Shown here one piece after another: positions 1-6,760 of a stretch of DNA of 64,000 bases. Positions within the stretch are counted from its first letter, which is position 1. Each line of letters starts with the position of its first letter. The position numbers and the translations under genes are program-made. The stretch is from Mesobacillus boroniphilus (GTDB lineage: Bacteria; Bacillota; Bacilli; Bacillales; Cytobacillaceae). Below the pieces are notes generated by a model. It did no database searches. It saw nothing but the letters and a program-made list of their open reading frames with translations, and was not told the origin of the DNA. The DNA lies in NCBI RefSeq assembly GCF_018424685.1, contig NZ_QTKX01000001.1, positions 124,001-188,000 of the forward strand, read 5' to 3'.

Positions 1-2
1 AG

Positions 3-494
3 TTCACGGAAGATGCAAAGGAATGGGCAAGGTATGCGGTGGCCAGGGATTTACTTTCGAAGACAATTGACCGTTATAAAAATGAGCGTATGCCGAGAAT
101 GCTGGCCAGAGCCGAAAGTTTCCTATCGATATTGACTGATGGAGGCTATGTGAAGATCATTCCTCAGGTTTCCGGCAGCGGATTCCTAATTGAAAGAAAT
201 GATCATGTGTTATTTGAGGCGAATGAGCTAAGCCAGGCAACGGCTGAACAAGTGTATGTATCCATCAGGCTTGCACTTGCTGCCGACCATTATGATCGTT
301 ATCCATTTCCGATTATCATCGATGACAGCTTTGTTAATTTTGATCATAACAGGACTGCCCGGATCATTAAGCTGCTGAAGGAAATGAGCAATAACAACCA
401 GATTCTCATTTTTACATGCCATCGCCATTTGCTGGACTATTTTACGGAAAATGAAATCATCAATCTGCAAGAAAAAAGTGCAAATATAGTTTAA
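3..494 (+). CDS. yhaN: YhaN-like SbcC/SMC-type ATPase, C-terminal part (partial)
   Basis: The frame is open from the first bases of the window, so the 5' part of the gene lies outside. The remaining ~163 residues are the C-terminal ATP-binding lobe of a RecN/SbcC-type ATPase. An ABC-signature-like segment LSQATAEQVYVSIRLAL is followed by a Walker B/D-loop, FPIIIDDSFVNFD, and by a switch-like histidine region, ILIFTCHRH. It is followed by yhaM, the same order as yhaO-yhaN-yhaM in B. subtilis, where YhaO is SbcD-like. DNA-end or repair ATPase activity is family inference; no substrate can be read from this fragment. Confidence 0.8.
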   Translation, partial: FTEDAKEWARYAVARDLLSKTIDRYKNERMPRMLARAESFLSILTDGGYVKIIPQVSGSGFLIERNDHVLFEANELSQATAEQVYVSIRLALAADHYDRYPFPIIIDDSFVNFDHNRTARIIKLLKEMSNNNQILIFTCHRHLLDYFTENEIINLQEKSANIV

Positions 495-569
495 AAATGC
501 CATGGTTTGAGAATCAGAGACAATAGACTCTGTATGTTATACTGTTGCAGAGAGGAGAGGGCGGTAATT

Positions 570-1514
570 ATGAATAATGGAATTTTGAATCACGAAACAG
601 GGGACCAGGTAGAATTGTTTTTATTGATCAAGCATTCGTCAAAAGGGATTGCCAGCAATGGAAAGCCATTTTTGACACTCATCCTCCAGGACCAGAGCGG
701 AGAAATCGAAGCAAAGCTTTGGGATGTATCCGAGGAAGATGAAAGTACTTACTGTGCTGAAAGCATCGTAAAAGTTCAGGGAGATATCCAGAATTACCGA
801 GGGCGAAACCAGTTGAAAATCAGGCAAATCAGGCCTGCTTCCACAGCTGACTCTGTCAAACTCTCTGATTTTCTTGAGACAGCCCCTGTCAGCCAGGATG
901 AAATGAGCAGCAAGCTTACCCAATATATTTTCGAAATGAAAAACCCTAACATCCAAAGGGTTACCAGACATCTATTGAAAAAGCATATGAATGAATTCAT
1001 GGAATATCCTGCAGCGACTAAAAATCATCATGAATTTGTTTCAGGACTTGCGTATCATGTCATTTCTATGCTTGATCTGGCGAAGTCAATCGCATCGCTG
1101 TATCCAAGCCTTGATAAGGATCTTTTGTATGCGGGAGTAATCCTCCATGATTTAGGCAAAGTAATTGAGCTATCCGGTCCGATTTCAACAACTTACACAG
1201 TGGAAGGGAATTTGCTCGGACACATATCGATCATGGTCAATGAGATTGGCAAGGCAGCCGATGAGTTAGGCATTAGTGGAGAGGAAGTAGTCATACTTCA
1301 GCATATGGTATTGTCCCATCACGGCAAAGCAGAGTGGGGCAGTCCTAAACCGCCAATGATCAAGGAGGCAGAAATTCTGCATTATATCGATAATCTGGAT
1401 GCGAAAATGAATATGCTGGACCGCGCGCTTGCAAGGGTTAAACCTGGTGAGTTCTCCGAAAGAGTATTCGCGCTTGATAACCGGTCCTTTTACAAGCCTG
1501 TATTCCATAAGTAA
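570..1514 (+). CDS. yhaM: 3'-5' exoribonuclease YhaM
   Basis: A 314-residue protein, the same length as B. subtilis YhaM. The N-terminal ~90 residues form an OB-fold nucleic-acid binding domain ([16 protein letters not shown]). The C-terminal half is an HD phosphohydrolase domain with the metal-binding HD pair at about residues 193-194 (VILHDLGKV) and a further HH pair in LSHHGKAEW. Family members degrade RNA and single-stranded DNA 3' to 5' with Mn2+. The ATG at 570 is preferred over upstream in-frame codons because it is preceded by AGAGGAGAGG and gives the family length. It lies 75 bp after yhaN and is probably co-transcribed; a terminator follows. Confidence 0.93.
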   Translation: MNNGILNHETGDQVELFLLIKHSSKGIASNGKPFLTLILQDQSGEIEAKLWDVSEEDESTYCAESIVKVQGDIQNYRGRNQLKIRQIRPASTADSVKLSDFLETAPVSQDEMSSKLTQYIFEMKNPNIQRVTRHLLKKHMNEFMEYPAATKNHHEFVSGLAYHVISMLDLAKSIASLYPSLDKDLLYAGVILHDLGKVIELSGPISTTYTVEGNLLGHISIMVNEIGKAADELGISGEEVVILQHMVLSHHGKAEWGSPKPPMIKEAEILHYIDNLDAKMNMLDRALARVKPGEFSERVFALDNRSFYKPVFHK

Positions 1515-1523
1515 AAAGCAAAC

Positions 1524-1556
1524 GGCCCCTTTCCTATCTATGGAGGGGTCTTTTTG
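1524..1556 (+). terminator. Rho-independent terminator after yhaM
   Basis: An imperfect GC-rich hairpin (CCCCT paired with AGGGG, plus flanking pairs) is followed by TTTTTG, 10 bp after the yhaM stop codon. Confidence 0.7.
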
Positions 1557-1582
1557 CCTTTAATTCTTTTTGACCTCCTAAG

Positions 1583-1611
1583 GCATATTTGAGAATAAAC
1601 CTCATATTAAT
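1583..1611 (+). promoter_or_regulatory. Candidate sigma-E-type sporulation promoter of yhaL
   Basis: GCATATT and CATATTAAT are separated by 13 bp and lie about 50 bp upstream of yhaL. They resemble the mother-cell sigma-E -35 and -10 elements. This fits a sporulation gene, but the match is by eye and the -10 is imperfect. Confidence 0.35.
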
Positions 1612-1659
1612 ACTGTAAGAGTTCAATTTGGACAACCTTTTAAATGGAGGGTATAAAAA

Positions 1660-1842
1660 ATGTCAATTCCAATCTGGGTAATAGCAGTCGCAGCAGGAAT
1701 CGTATTCAGTGCCTTCATGGCAGTGAAAACAGGGAAAGAAGAACGGGAAGAAGAAATGGAAAGCATTGAACGAGAGGGCGAGCTTTACATGAAGCGGCTT
1801 GAAAGAGAAAAAGAACAGCGTGAAAATTCGGCGGAAGCATAA
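1660..1842 (+). CDS. yhaL: Sporulation protein YhaL
   Basis: A 60-residue protein: one N-terminal membrane segment (IPIWVIAVAAGIVFSAFMA, residues 3-21), then a highly charged, Glu/Lys/Arg-rich helix that probably faces the cytoplasm. Size, topology and the position between yhaM and prsA match YhaL of B. subtilis, an uncharacterised sporulation-associated membrane protein. A TGGAGGGT ribosome site precedes the ATG. A candidate sigma-E promoter lies upstream, and the gene shares a bidirectional terminator with the convergent prsA. The molecular function is unknown. Confidence 0.8.
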   Translation: MSIPIWVIAVAAGIVFSAFMAVKTGKEEREEEMESIEREGELYMKRLEREKEQRENSAEA

Positions 1843-1844
1843 AA

Positions 1845-1881
1845 AAACACTGGTCTCCAGAAATGGAGCCAGTGTTTTTTT
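1845..1881. terminator. Bidirectional terminator between yhaL and prsA
   Basis: A near-perfect hairpin (AACACTGG-CTCCA arms around a GAAA loop) is flanked by A-runs on the left and T-runs on the right. It can end transcription of yhaL on plus and prsA on minus. Confidence 0.88.
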
Positions 1882-1886
1882 ACATA

Positions 1887-2762
1887 TTATTGTGGTGTTT
1901 GCGCTTCTGGGAATTCAGCAGCGCCTTTTAGGTCTTTATCCTTGATTTTAACGTCAGCAGCTTCTAGTTCACTCTTTAGGACCTCTTGGATCTTGTTAGA
2001 GTCTAGCTGAGCAAGCTTCAACTCATACTCAAGCTTGTCCTTCATTTCTTCGTAAGATTCTTTTTCTTTCTTCTCAGTTACCTTGATGATGTGGAAGCCG
2101 TGCTGTGATTGGACTGGCTCGCTGATTTCATTTACATCAAGGGCATAAGCAGCTTCTTCGAATTCAGGAACCATTTTGCCAGGTCCGAAGAATCCAAGGT
2201 CTCCACCATTTGCAGCAGAACCAGGATCTGTTGAATATTCCTTCGCCAAGTCTTCGAACTTAGCTCCGTCTTCAAGCTTTTTCTTTACTTCCTGTGCAGT
2301 TTTTTCATCTTCTACAAGGATGTGGCTTGCCTTTATTTCAGGCTTGTACTCTTCGTAGCGCTTTTTAACTTCTTCTTCGCTGACCTTTACATCTTTAAGT
2401 GCAGCTTTTTCCATAAGAAGCTGGTCTTTTAGGACCTCTTTTAATTCTTCCTCGTCTTTAAGCTGGTTTTGCTGAAGAACTAGCTCGAAGTTCTCTCCAA
2501 GCTCTTCCTTAAGCTCGGCCACTTTTTCCTCAACCTCTTTATCTGTCACTTTATAATTTTCCGCAAGAACTTTCTGGTAAAGCAATTCTTGAAGTGCTTG
2601 CTCTCCATACTTTTCCTTCATTGATTGATAAAGCTCTTCCTTGGTAATGTTACCTGCTTTCGACTCAACGATTACTTCTGAAGAATCGGCATTATCGTTG
2701 CTGCATGCGCCTAATCCCATAACTCCGGCTGCAACCGTAAGGGAAATTATCATTTTTTTCAT
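1887..2762 (-). CDS. prsA: Foldase lipoprotein PrsA (parvulin peptidyl-prolyl isomerase)
   Basis: A 291-residue lipoprotein. The signal peptide ends in the lipobox LGAC with the lipidated Cys at residue 20. An N-terminal chaperone region is followed by a parvulin-type PPIase domain at roughly residues 147-237 (IKASHILVEDEKTAQEV, GGDLGFFGPGKMVPEFE, GFHIIKV), then a charged C-terminal helix. Family members sit on the outer face of the membrane and fold secreted proteins after translocation. The start chosen is the second in-frame ATG: AGGAG is 9 nt from it but abuts the upstream ATG at 2771. It is monocistronic, with a shared terminator downstream. Confidence 0.95.
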   Translation of the reverse strand: MKKMIISLTVAAGVMGLGACSNDNADSSEVIVESKAGNITKEELYQSMKEKYGEQALQELLYQKVLAENYKVTDKEVEEKVAELKEELGENFELVLQQNQLKDEEELKEVLKDQLLMEKAALKDVKVSEEEVKKRYEEYKPEIKASHILVEDEKTAQEVKKKLEDGAKFEDLAKEYSTDPGSAANGGDLGFFGPGKMVPEFEEAAYALDVNEISEPVQSQHGFHIIKVTEKKEKESYEEMKDKLEYELKLAQLDSNKIQEVLKSELEAADVKIKDKDLKGAAEFPEAQTPQ

Positions 2763-2954
2763 GGTGAACATCTCCTAAACAGAAAATTCTAGTGGCCGTT
2801 TTAATCCACAAACTCTACTATAACATAATTTCAATTTTCCACAAAAAATTAATGATGGGGTTTTTTGGTTATTAGTTGAGATGGGCGGATATCTATACCG
2901 TTTGTTCAATGGTGCATAGGATGTAGAGAAGAGAAAAAAAGGAGGTAGTTGATA

Positions 2955-3035
2955 ATGGGCCACTATAATTCAGGCTTTGCGTTAATCGTTGTCCTGTTCA
3001 TCTTGCTGATCGTTGTAGGTGCTGCTTACCTGTAA
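2955..3035 (+). CDS. YjcZ-family sporulation microprotein (copy 1)
   Basis: A 26-residue protein: a short polar head, then the hydrophobic core FALIVVLFILLIVVGAAYL. This is the YjcZ-family signature of tiny sporulation-associated membrane proteins. The ribosome site AAAGGAGG lies 9-14 nt before the ATG. It is the first of three consecutive paralogues. This copy has diverged most (Tyr instead of Trp before the last Leu, MGHYNSG head instead of the Gly-rich YGGG). The role in spores is unknown. Confidence 0.85.
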   Translation: MGHYNSGFALIVVLFILLIVVGAAYL

Positions 3036-3128
3036 TAAACAAAATGCAAGTAATGCAGGATAGTTGCCTATGCGGAAAAGACATTACTTGAATAAGATAT
3101 CATAACCACTTTGGAAGGAGGTGTTAAT

Positions 3129-3212
3129 ATGGGTGCAGGATACGGCGGCGGCTTTGCGTTAATTGTCGTGTTATTCATTCTGTTAATCATCGTGGGTGCA
3201 GCTTGGCTTTAA
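3129..3212 (+). CDS. YjcZ-family sporulation microprotein (copy 2)
   Basis: A 27-residue protein with a GYGGG head and a hydrophobic tail GFALIVVLFILLIIVGAAWL, typical of YjcZ. GGAAGGAGGTG precedes the ATG at good spacing. Its nucleotide sequence over the hydrophobic part is almost identical to copy 3, so the two arose by recent tandem duplication. A GC-rich hairpin follows the stop codon. Confidence 0.88.
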   Translation: MGAGYGGGFALIVVLFILLIIVGAAWL

Positions 3213-3225
3213 TCTCTGAGTAAAG

Positions 3226-3254
3226 AGTAAGGGGGACATTTTGGCCCCCTTACT
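3226..3254 (+). terminator. Hairpin after YjcZ copy 2
   Basis: A perfect 10-bp stem (AGTAAGGGGG / CCCCCTTACT) begins 13 bp after the stop. There is no real T-run, so it may be a weak terminator or an mRNA 3' stabiliser. Confidence 0.5.
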
Positions 3255-3305
3255 TCTAAGCAATGATGTTAAGGCAAGTTCTTAAAGCAGAAAGGAGGAA
3301 CCTCA

Positions 3306-3398
3306 ATGTCTGGAGGAGGCTGTGGATACGGCGGCGGCTTTGCGTTAATTGTCGTGTTATTCATTCTGTTAATCATCATCGGTGCATCTTGGCTGTAA
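3306..3398 (+). CDS. YjcZ-family sporulation microprotein (copy 3)
   Basis: A 30-residue protein with a Gly/Cys-containing head (MSGGGCGYGGG) and the YjcZ hydrophobic tail ending GASWL. AAAGGAGGAAC precedes the ATG. About 60 bp starting in the YGGG codons are almost identical to copy 2. The Cys in the head is unique among the three copies. A hairpin terminator follows at 3461. Confidence 0.88.
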   Translation: MSGGGCGYGGGFALIVVLFILLIIIGASWL

Positions 3399-3460
3399 GC
3401 AGCGATGGGGCAATGCTTTCTGCATGCCTTAATCATTAATACTGAGTCTGATAATAAAAA

Positions 3461-3488
3461 GCGGTGAGGAAGTCCTCACCGCTTAATT
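3461..3488 (+). terminator. Terminator after the YjcZ cluster
   Basis: A perfect 10-bp stem GCGGTGAGGA / TCCTCACCGC with a 2-nt loop, followed by TTAATTTA. It is preceded by an A-run, so it may also act on the other strand. Confidence 0.6.
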
Positions 3489-3525
3489 TATGTAAACAGT
3501 TTTTTATTATTTCAACTCCGAGAAA

Positions 3526-3974
3526 TGTCCAGCTCCAGCGCCTAGCCAGTTTTCATCCCTTAGAGAACTTCCTTGAGTATCTTGCGATAAGCGTTAGCTT
3601 TGAGCAGCTCGAGTCGCTTGTCTAGCTGCGGCTCCTAACTCCTCGAGACGCTTGTCTAGTTGTCGCCTCCTAGAAACTCGGAAACTTCAACTCCGTCGGC
3701 AGAAGCAAAAAGCGCTTCTTTGTCGGAGTCTCCAGTTTCTGCGTTTCTGGACAGTCGGCTATACTTTTCGGTTTCGGTCCTGCTAATGAAGTCAAAGAAC
3801 GACTTCATTAGCAGGACCTCCGAGGCACACGATGTGCTAGACCCGCCGGCTACAGAAGAAGGAAAGCTTCGAAGCGATTCATCGCACGACCGAAAGCTGT
3901 AGCTTTTGGGAGGACGTGGCAGTTTTCGACGGGCAGCGTTTGTCGGGGCTGACCGAGTCGCTTGCGCTTTTCTA
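3526..3974 (+). repeat. Dispersed intergenic element, copy 1 (long, composite)
   Basis: About 450 bp that starts with CCAGCTCCAGCGCCTAGCC and ends with the GTCGGGGCTGACCGAGTCGC / TTGCGCTTTTC module. The same modules recur at 37.4, 52.3, 55.1 and 56.1 kb. Internally it repeats CTCGAG-CGCTTGTCTAG segments and holds a perfect 17-bp palindrome (3777-3817). All six frames give only low-complexity readings, so it is not coding. This copy fills the gap between the YjcZ genes and the small membrane protein at 3980. Confidence 0.8.
3777..3817. repeat. Perfect 17-bp inverted repeat within the dispersed element
   Basis: GTCCTGCTAATGAAGTC is followed by a 7-nt loop (AAAGAAC) and then its exact reverse complement. 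The other element copies keep the AATGAAGT-AAAGAACGACTT core but not the full pairing. Confidence 0.9.
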
Positions 3975-3979
3975 TGTAG

Positions 3980-4168
3980 TCACGTATACAAAATTTCAAC
4001 GAATGATGAAATTAGCAATATTGTAACTAAAATATTGATCGTCCTGAAAATTTTCGCATGTTTGTCTTCAGGTATTTCCTTCTGGATGCAGAGGGAATCT
4101 GTAAGCTTATTTATATAGAAAAGAATGAAGGCAGCAAAAAGGACAAACACGAACAAAATGGAGATCAT
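3980..4168 (-). CDS. Small two-helix membrane protein, unknown function
   Basis: A 62-residue protein with two hydrophobic helices (ISILFVFVLFAAFILFYI near residues 2-19; NILVTILLISSFVEILY at the C-terminus) joined by a charged loop (KEIPEDKHAKIFR). A strong AAGGAGG lies 9 nt before the ATG at 4168, which supports a real gene and fixes the start over an upstream ATG at 4189. I do not recognise the family. It begins in the dispersed-repeat flank and ends 5 bp from the repeat. Confidence 0.65.
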   Translation of the reverse strand: MISILFVFVLFAAFILFYINKLTDSLCIQKEIPEDKHAKIFRTINILVTILLISSFVEILYT

Positions 4169-4519
4169 CGAAGAATCCCTCCTTAGCAATCTTTTTATCT
4201 TAAATACAATAACAAATATTTAAAGAAAAAGATAGTTATTTGATAAAGGTATATAGCTAGTTATTATGTAGCAGGAGGGTTATAAAAGGAAGATAACTGA
4301 AATCCAGATTTGCCATACTGTAAGGTTACTTTTAATGTGAGGGAATGAGCAAACCATTGGAAGAACAAAAAGCGGAATGGTTTATGTTCATTCATCCGCT
4401 TTATAAGATGATTTCAGCTGGACTCCAGCCAAAAACTACAGCCAGAGGAAGTGGACAAAGCTAGTGTTTCCGAGGGGTTATCCTTCCTCTAATGACGGAG
4501 TGGCCTCATACATAAAGTA
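4169..4519. other. Intergenic region between the small membrane gene and hpr
   Basis: AT-rich non-coding DNA of about 350 bp. Part of it (4365-4410) can form an imperfect AGCGGA/TCCGCT hairpin. A possible 39-codon reading frame starting at 4345 lacks a convincing ribosome site. It may be a gene remnant; nothing firmer can be said. Confidence 0.4.
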
Positions 4520-5095
4520 TCAAACATACTCCTTTTCGGCTGGATCTATCTTTTTGAGCGTACCGTCTTGGTCAGAAAACTTGCTGTCGATATTCGAAAA
4601 AGATTTCTCGAATATTTCCATAAAATCATCACCATAAATATTGCGGACAATTGCCATGATTTCAATAATGTCCGGAAACTTACCATATAGTTCCTTCAAT
4701 GGCATGGCTCCTGAAAAAACAGCATTATTATCTGGTTCATAGCTTTCCATCAAAGCGAGCAATATGCCCTCGCCTTCTTCCGTAAGCTGGATATACGTAT
4801 TTCTCTTGTCGCTTTCCTTTTTGGAAAACTTTAAATAACCGCGTTCCTCAAGCTTTTTGGAGAAGTTGAAAGCAGTGGAAACATGCATTACACCAAACTT
4901 AGCCACATCTGAAATCGAAGCTCCATTCAAATGATAAGCAATCCATAAAATATGATGCTCATTGATATTCAGGTCGAATGGTTTGATCCATTGCTGCCAG
5001 TCCTTCTCGACAGACTTCCAAAGGGCCTTACTCAACTGGGCAATTCTCTGGCTAAACATCATTGCTTCTTTCATAGAATAATTTTTATCTCCCAT
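4520..5095 (-). CDS. hpr: Transition-state regulator Hpr/ScoC (MarR family)
   Basis: A ~191-residue MarR-fold protein. The segment [27 protein letters not shown] and the winged-helix region [46 protein letters not shown] are characteristic of Hpr/ScoC. This repressor controls extracellular protease, sporulation and peptide-transport genes in Bacillus. It lies next to yhaH, as in B. subtilis. Two ATGs are possible (5101 and 5095). AGGTG is only 3 nt from the first and 9 nt from the second, so 5095 is preferred. The protein is slightly shorter than the B. subtilis one (203 residues). Confidence 0.93.
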   Translation of the reverse strand: MGDKNYSMKEAMMFSQRIAQLSKALWKSVEKDWQQWIKPFDLNINEHHILWIAYHLNGASISDVAKFGVMHVSTAFNFSKKLEERGYLKFSKKESDKRNTYIQLTEEGEGILLALMESYEPDNNAVFSGAMPLKELYGKFPDIIEIMAIVRNIYGDDFMEIFEKSFSNIDSKFSDQDGTLKKIDPAEKEYV

Positions 5096-5274
5096 TCTCA
5101 TAATCACCTACTTTATTGTTTCTATTTTCATTATGCCAATAAAACAAAAATTAATAAAGATATAAATTTACAAAATTTTTAGAATTTGTTTAATTCCATC
5201 TAAAGTCGGGGTGTTTTTATGTAATTATTTAATTGTCATAACAAAAACGCCATTTGCATAATATATCTTTCTTG

Positions 5275-5326
5275 ATAAAAAAAGAAAATCCTTCCCACCG
5301 GAAAAAATTTACTTAAGGGGAAGGAT
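5275..5326 (-). terminator. Terminator after yhaH
   Basis: On the minus strand ATCCTTCCC pairs with GGGAAGGAT across a ~21-nt loop and is followed by TTTCTTTTTTT, just downstream of the yhaH stop. Confidence 0.75.
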
Positions 5327-5335
5327 CATTCCAGA

Positions 5336-5707
5336 TTATTTTTCTTTAGAATTAGCAGCAGCCAATTCAGATTCCAAGTCTTTAATTGAATCTTCAAGCT
5401 CTTTGACATCTTCCTGAAGACCTTTCTTGTTTTCTTCGGTTAGAAGCTTCCATTCAAAGATAGCTGTCTTTACATCGGTAATAAATGTTTGGATAGATGT
5501 TTTGCCTTCTTTGGAAGCCGTTGCCACGGTATTTTTCAATTCAACAGCAGAATCTTTAATATCCTTGATGGATTCCATGTATTCATTCTTATTAGCTATA
5601 AGTGTTCTTCTTGTTTCATATCCTGATTTTGGAGTTGCAAGCAGCGTTGCAATCCCTGCTACCACACCGCCTATAACAATTCCCGTAAAAACATTTTTTG
5701 CTTTCAT
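5336..5707 (-). CDS. yhaH: YtxH-domain protein YhaH
   Basis: A 123-residue protein. The N-terminus carries a hydrophobic segment VFTGIVIGGVVAGIATLLATPKSG, the YtxH signature of a membrane hairpin with a Gly-rich turn. A long amphipathic helical region then runs to the end, with coiled-coil-like charge patterns (KGLQEDVKELEDSIKDLE). YtxH proteins are general-stress-associated and their biochemical role is unknown. GAGGTGG precedes the ATG. Its place between hpr and trpP matches B. subtilis yhaH. Confidence 0.85.
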   Translation of the reverse strand: MKAKNVFTGIVIGGVVAGIATLLATPKSGYETRRTLIANKNEYMESIKDIKDSAVELKNTVATASKEGKTSIQTFITDVKTAIFEWKLLTEENKKGLQEDVKELEDSIKDLESELAAANSKEK

Positions 5708-5881
5708 GCTTCGACCACCTCATCAATTTTTCTGTATATGTTCTCTAAAAGAATCGCGATTCCTCTTTTCTTCTATATTTAATTTCCTATTCTCGCACAA
5801 ATAAACGTTATTAGCTTCATAGCCTTAAATTAACAGGCATAAAAATATAATAAGGTTCTGTTCAGGAAGGGGAGGAGGGGA

Positions 5882-6073
5882 GTGGAGATTTTTACAAGTG
5901 TGGTGTTATTCATCAGCGTTGCTTTCTTTGTGGGGGCCGTCCATCATCTCCTTGCGTTAAAGAAGCCGGGTATGTATCCTCCGAAGGCGCTTCTTCGGAA
6001 GAGAGCAGGGACGCTGGCAGGGGGAGGAGCAATTTTTCTATTGATCGGGATTATCTTTTACACATTCCAATAG
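5882..6073 (+). CDS. Small membrane protein, unknown function
   Basis: A 63-residue protein from a GTG start directly after a GGGGAGGAGGGGA ribosome site. It has two membrane segments (FTSVVLFISVAFFVGAVHHLL near residues 4-24; GGGAIFLLIGIIFYTF at the end) around a basic loop (KKPGMYPPKALLRKRAG). It converges on trpP with a shared bidirectional terminator. I do not recognise the family. The membrane pattern and the strong ribosome site support a real gene. Confidence 0.65.
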   Translation: MEIFTSVVLFISVAFFVGAVHHLLALKKPGMYPPKALLRKRAGTLAGGGAIFLLIGIIFYTFQ

Positions 6074-6083
6074 AGCAAAACAA

Positions 6084-6117
6084 AGCCCCTGTCCGTTATA
6101 GACAGGGGCTGGCATTT
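6084..6117. terminator. Bidirectional terminator between the small membrane gene and trpP
   Basis: A perfect 10-bp stem AGCCCCTGTC / GACAGGGGCT with a 7-nt loop, with ATTTTTA on the plus side and TTTGTTTTG on the minus side. Confidence 0.85.
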
Positions 6118-6636
6118 TTAATTGATTTCTGCAAGCTTTGCTCTTTTAAATATATTCGTTGCCACAGGATAAAGGATACCCATGAAAACGGCGTTGAATG
6201 CTGCTGCTGGAAGGACAACCGCTGCGAATAATGCAATGAATGGTCCCGGCAGGCCGACAAGGAAATATGCAGAACCGAGGAAAACGATTCCTGACACAAT
6301 GGTTCCAATCGCTGTAAGGCCAGCTGCAGTATAAATCGAAAACTTGAAATTTTTCAGGGCAAGCAGTATTCCAAAGAAGACAAACGCAGTAACAGGCTTG
6401 TCGATGACGTTCGGAACGAGGCCCCCTGGGAAAGTCGTAGTCAATCCGGATATCAGTCCAGTTACGGCTCCAACCAATAGTACACTCTTTTTGTCAGGAA
6501 ACAGGATGATCCCAAGGAACATCATCGTCAGCATCATATCAGGCTTCATTCCAAGGAAAAAACCCGGTACGACCGTGTGCAAGACTGCTCCCATCCCCAC
6601 TAAAAGTGACAATGCTACAAGATTCTTCGTATTCAT
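6118..6636 (-). CDS. trpP: Tryptophan transporter TrpP
   Basis: A 172-residue integral membrane protein with about five helices (NLVALSLLVGMGAVLHTVVPGFF, MLTMMFLGIILF, and others) and the conserved TTFPGGLVPNVIDKPVTAF segment of the TrpP/YhaG family. Family members take up tryptophan. It sits downstream of serC on the same strand but has its own promoter. The 5' leader carries clustered (G/U)AG triplets that overlap the ribosome site, as in B. subtilis, where TRAP blocks trpP translation when tryptophan is plentiful. Confidence 0.92.
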   Translation of the reverse strand: MNTKNLVALSLLVGMGAVLHTVVPGFFLGMKPDMMLTMMFLGIILFPDKKSVLLVGAVTGLISGLTTTFPGGLVPNVIDKPVTAFVFFGILLALKNFKFSIYTAAGLTAIGTIVSGIVFLGSAYFLVGLPGPFIALFAAVVLPAAAFNAVFMGILYPVATNIFKRAKLAEIN

Positions 6637-6638
6637 TT

Positions 6639-6694
6639 CTCATCTCTCCTCTGCTATTCTAGCTAACTAGTACTCCTCCTGCAGTGCTCTCTGT
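6639..6694 (-). promoter_or_regulatory. Putative TRAP-binding site over the trpP ribosome site
   Basis: Read on the minus strand, the leader just before the trpP ATG contains GAG, CAG, GAG, GAG, UAG, UAG, UAG, UAG, GAG and GAG triplets with 0-3 nt spacers. The last ones cover the AGAGGAGAG ribosome site. (G/U)AG repeats with short spacers are the RNA target of the tryptophan-activated attenuation protein TRAP. trpP is a known TRAP target in B. subtilis. Exact triplet usage is not proven here. Confidence 0.72.
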
Positions 6695-6718
6695 GCCTGC
6701 AGCGAAAAGGTTTCTCCA

Positions 6719-6746
6719 ATTATAACATAAATTTTAATGGAGTAAA
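6719..6746 (-). promoter_or_regulatory. Sigma-A promoter of trpP
   Basis: On the minus strand TTTACT, 16 bp and TATAAT lie about 85 bp before the trpP start. This would give a leader of roughly 75 nt that contains the triplet array. It implies trpP is transcribed separately from serC. Confidence 0.6.
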
Positions 6747-6760
6747 GGGTTAATATTCTG

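Noticed and set aside
3660..4118. Plus-strand frames of 70-80 codons in and after the dispersed repeat
   Set aside because: They translate repeat modules or the antisense of the small membrane gene, with no ribosome site.
4345..4464. A 39-codon plus-strand frame between the small membrane gene and hpr
   Set aside because: It begins with ATG but has only GTGAGGG directly adjacent, no family resemblance and no terminator. It could be a remnant; not called.
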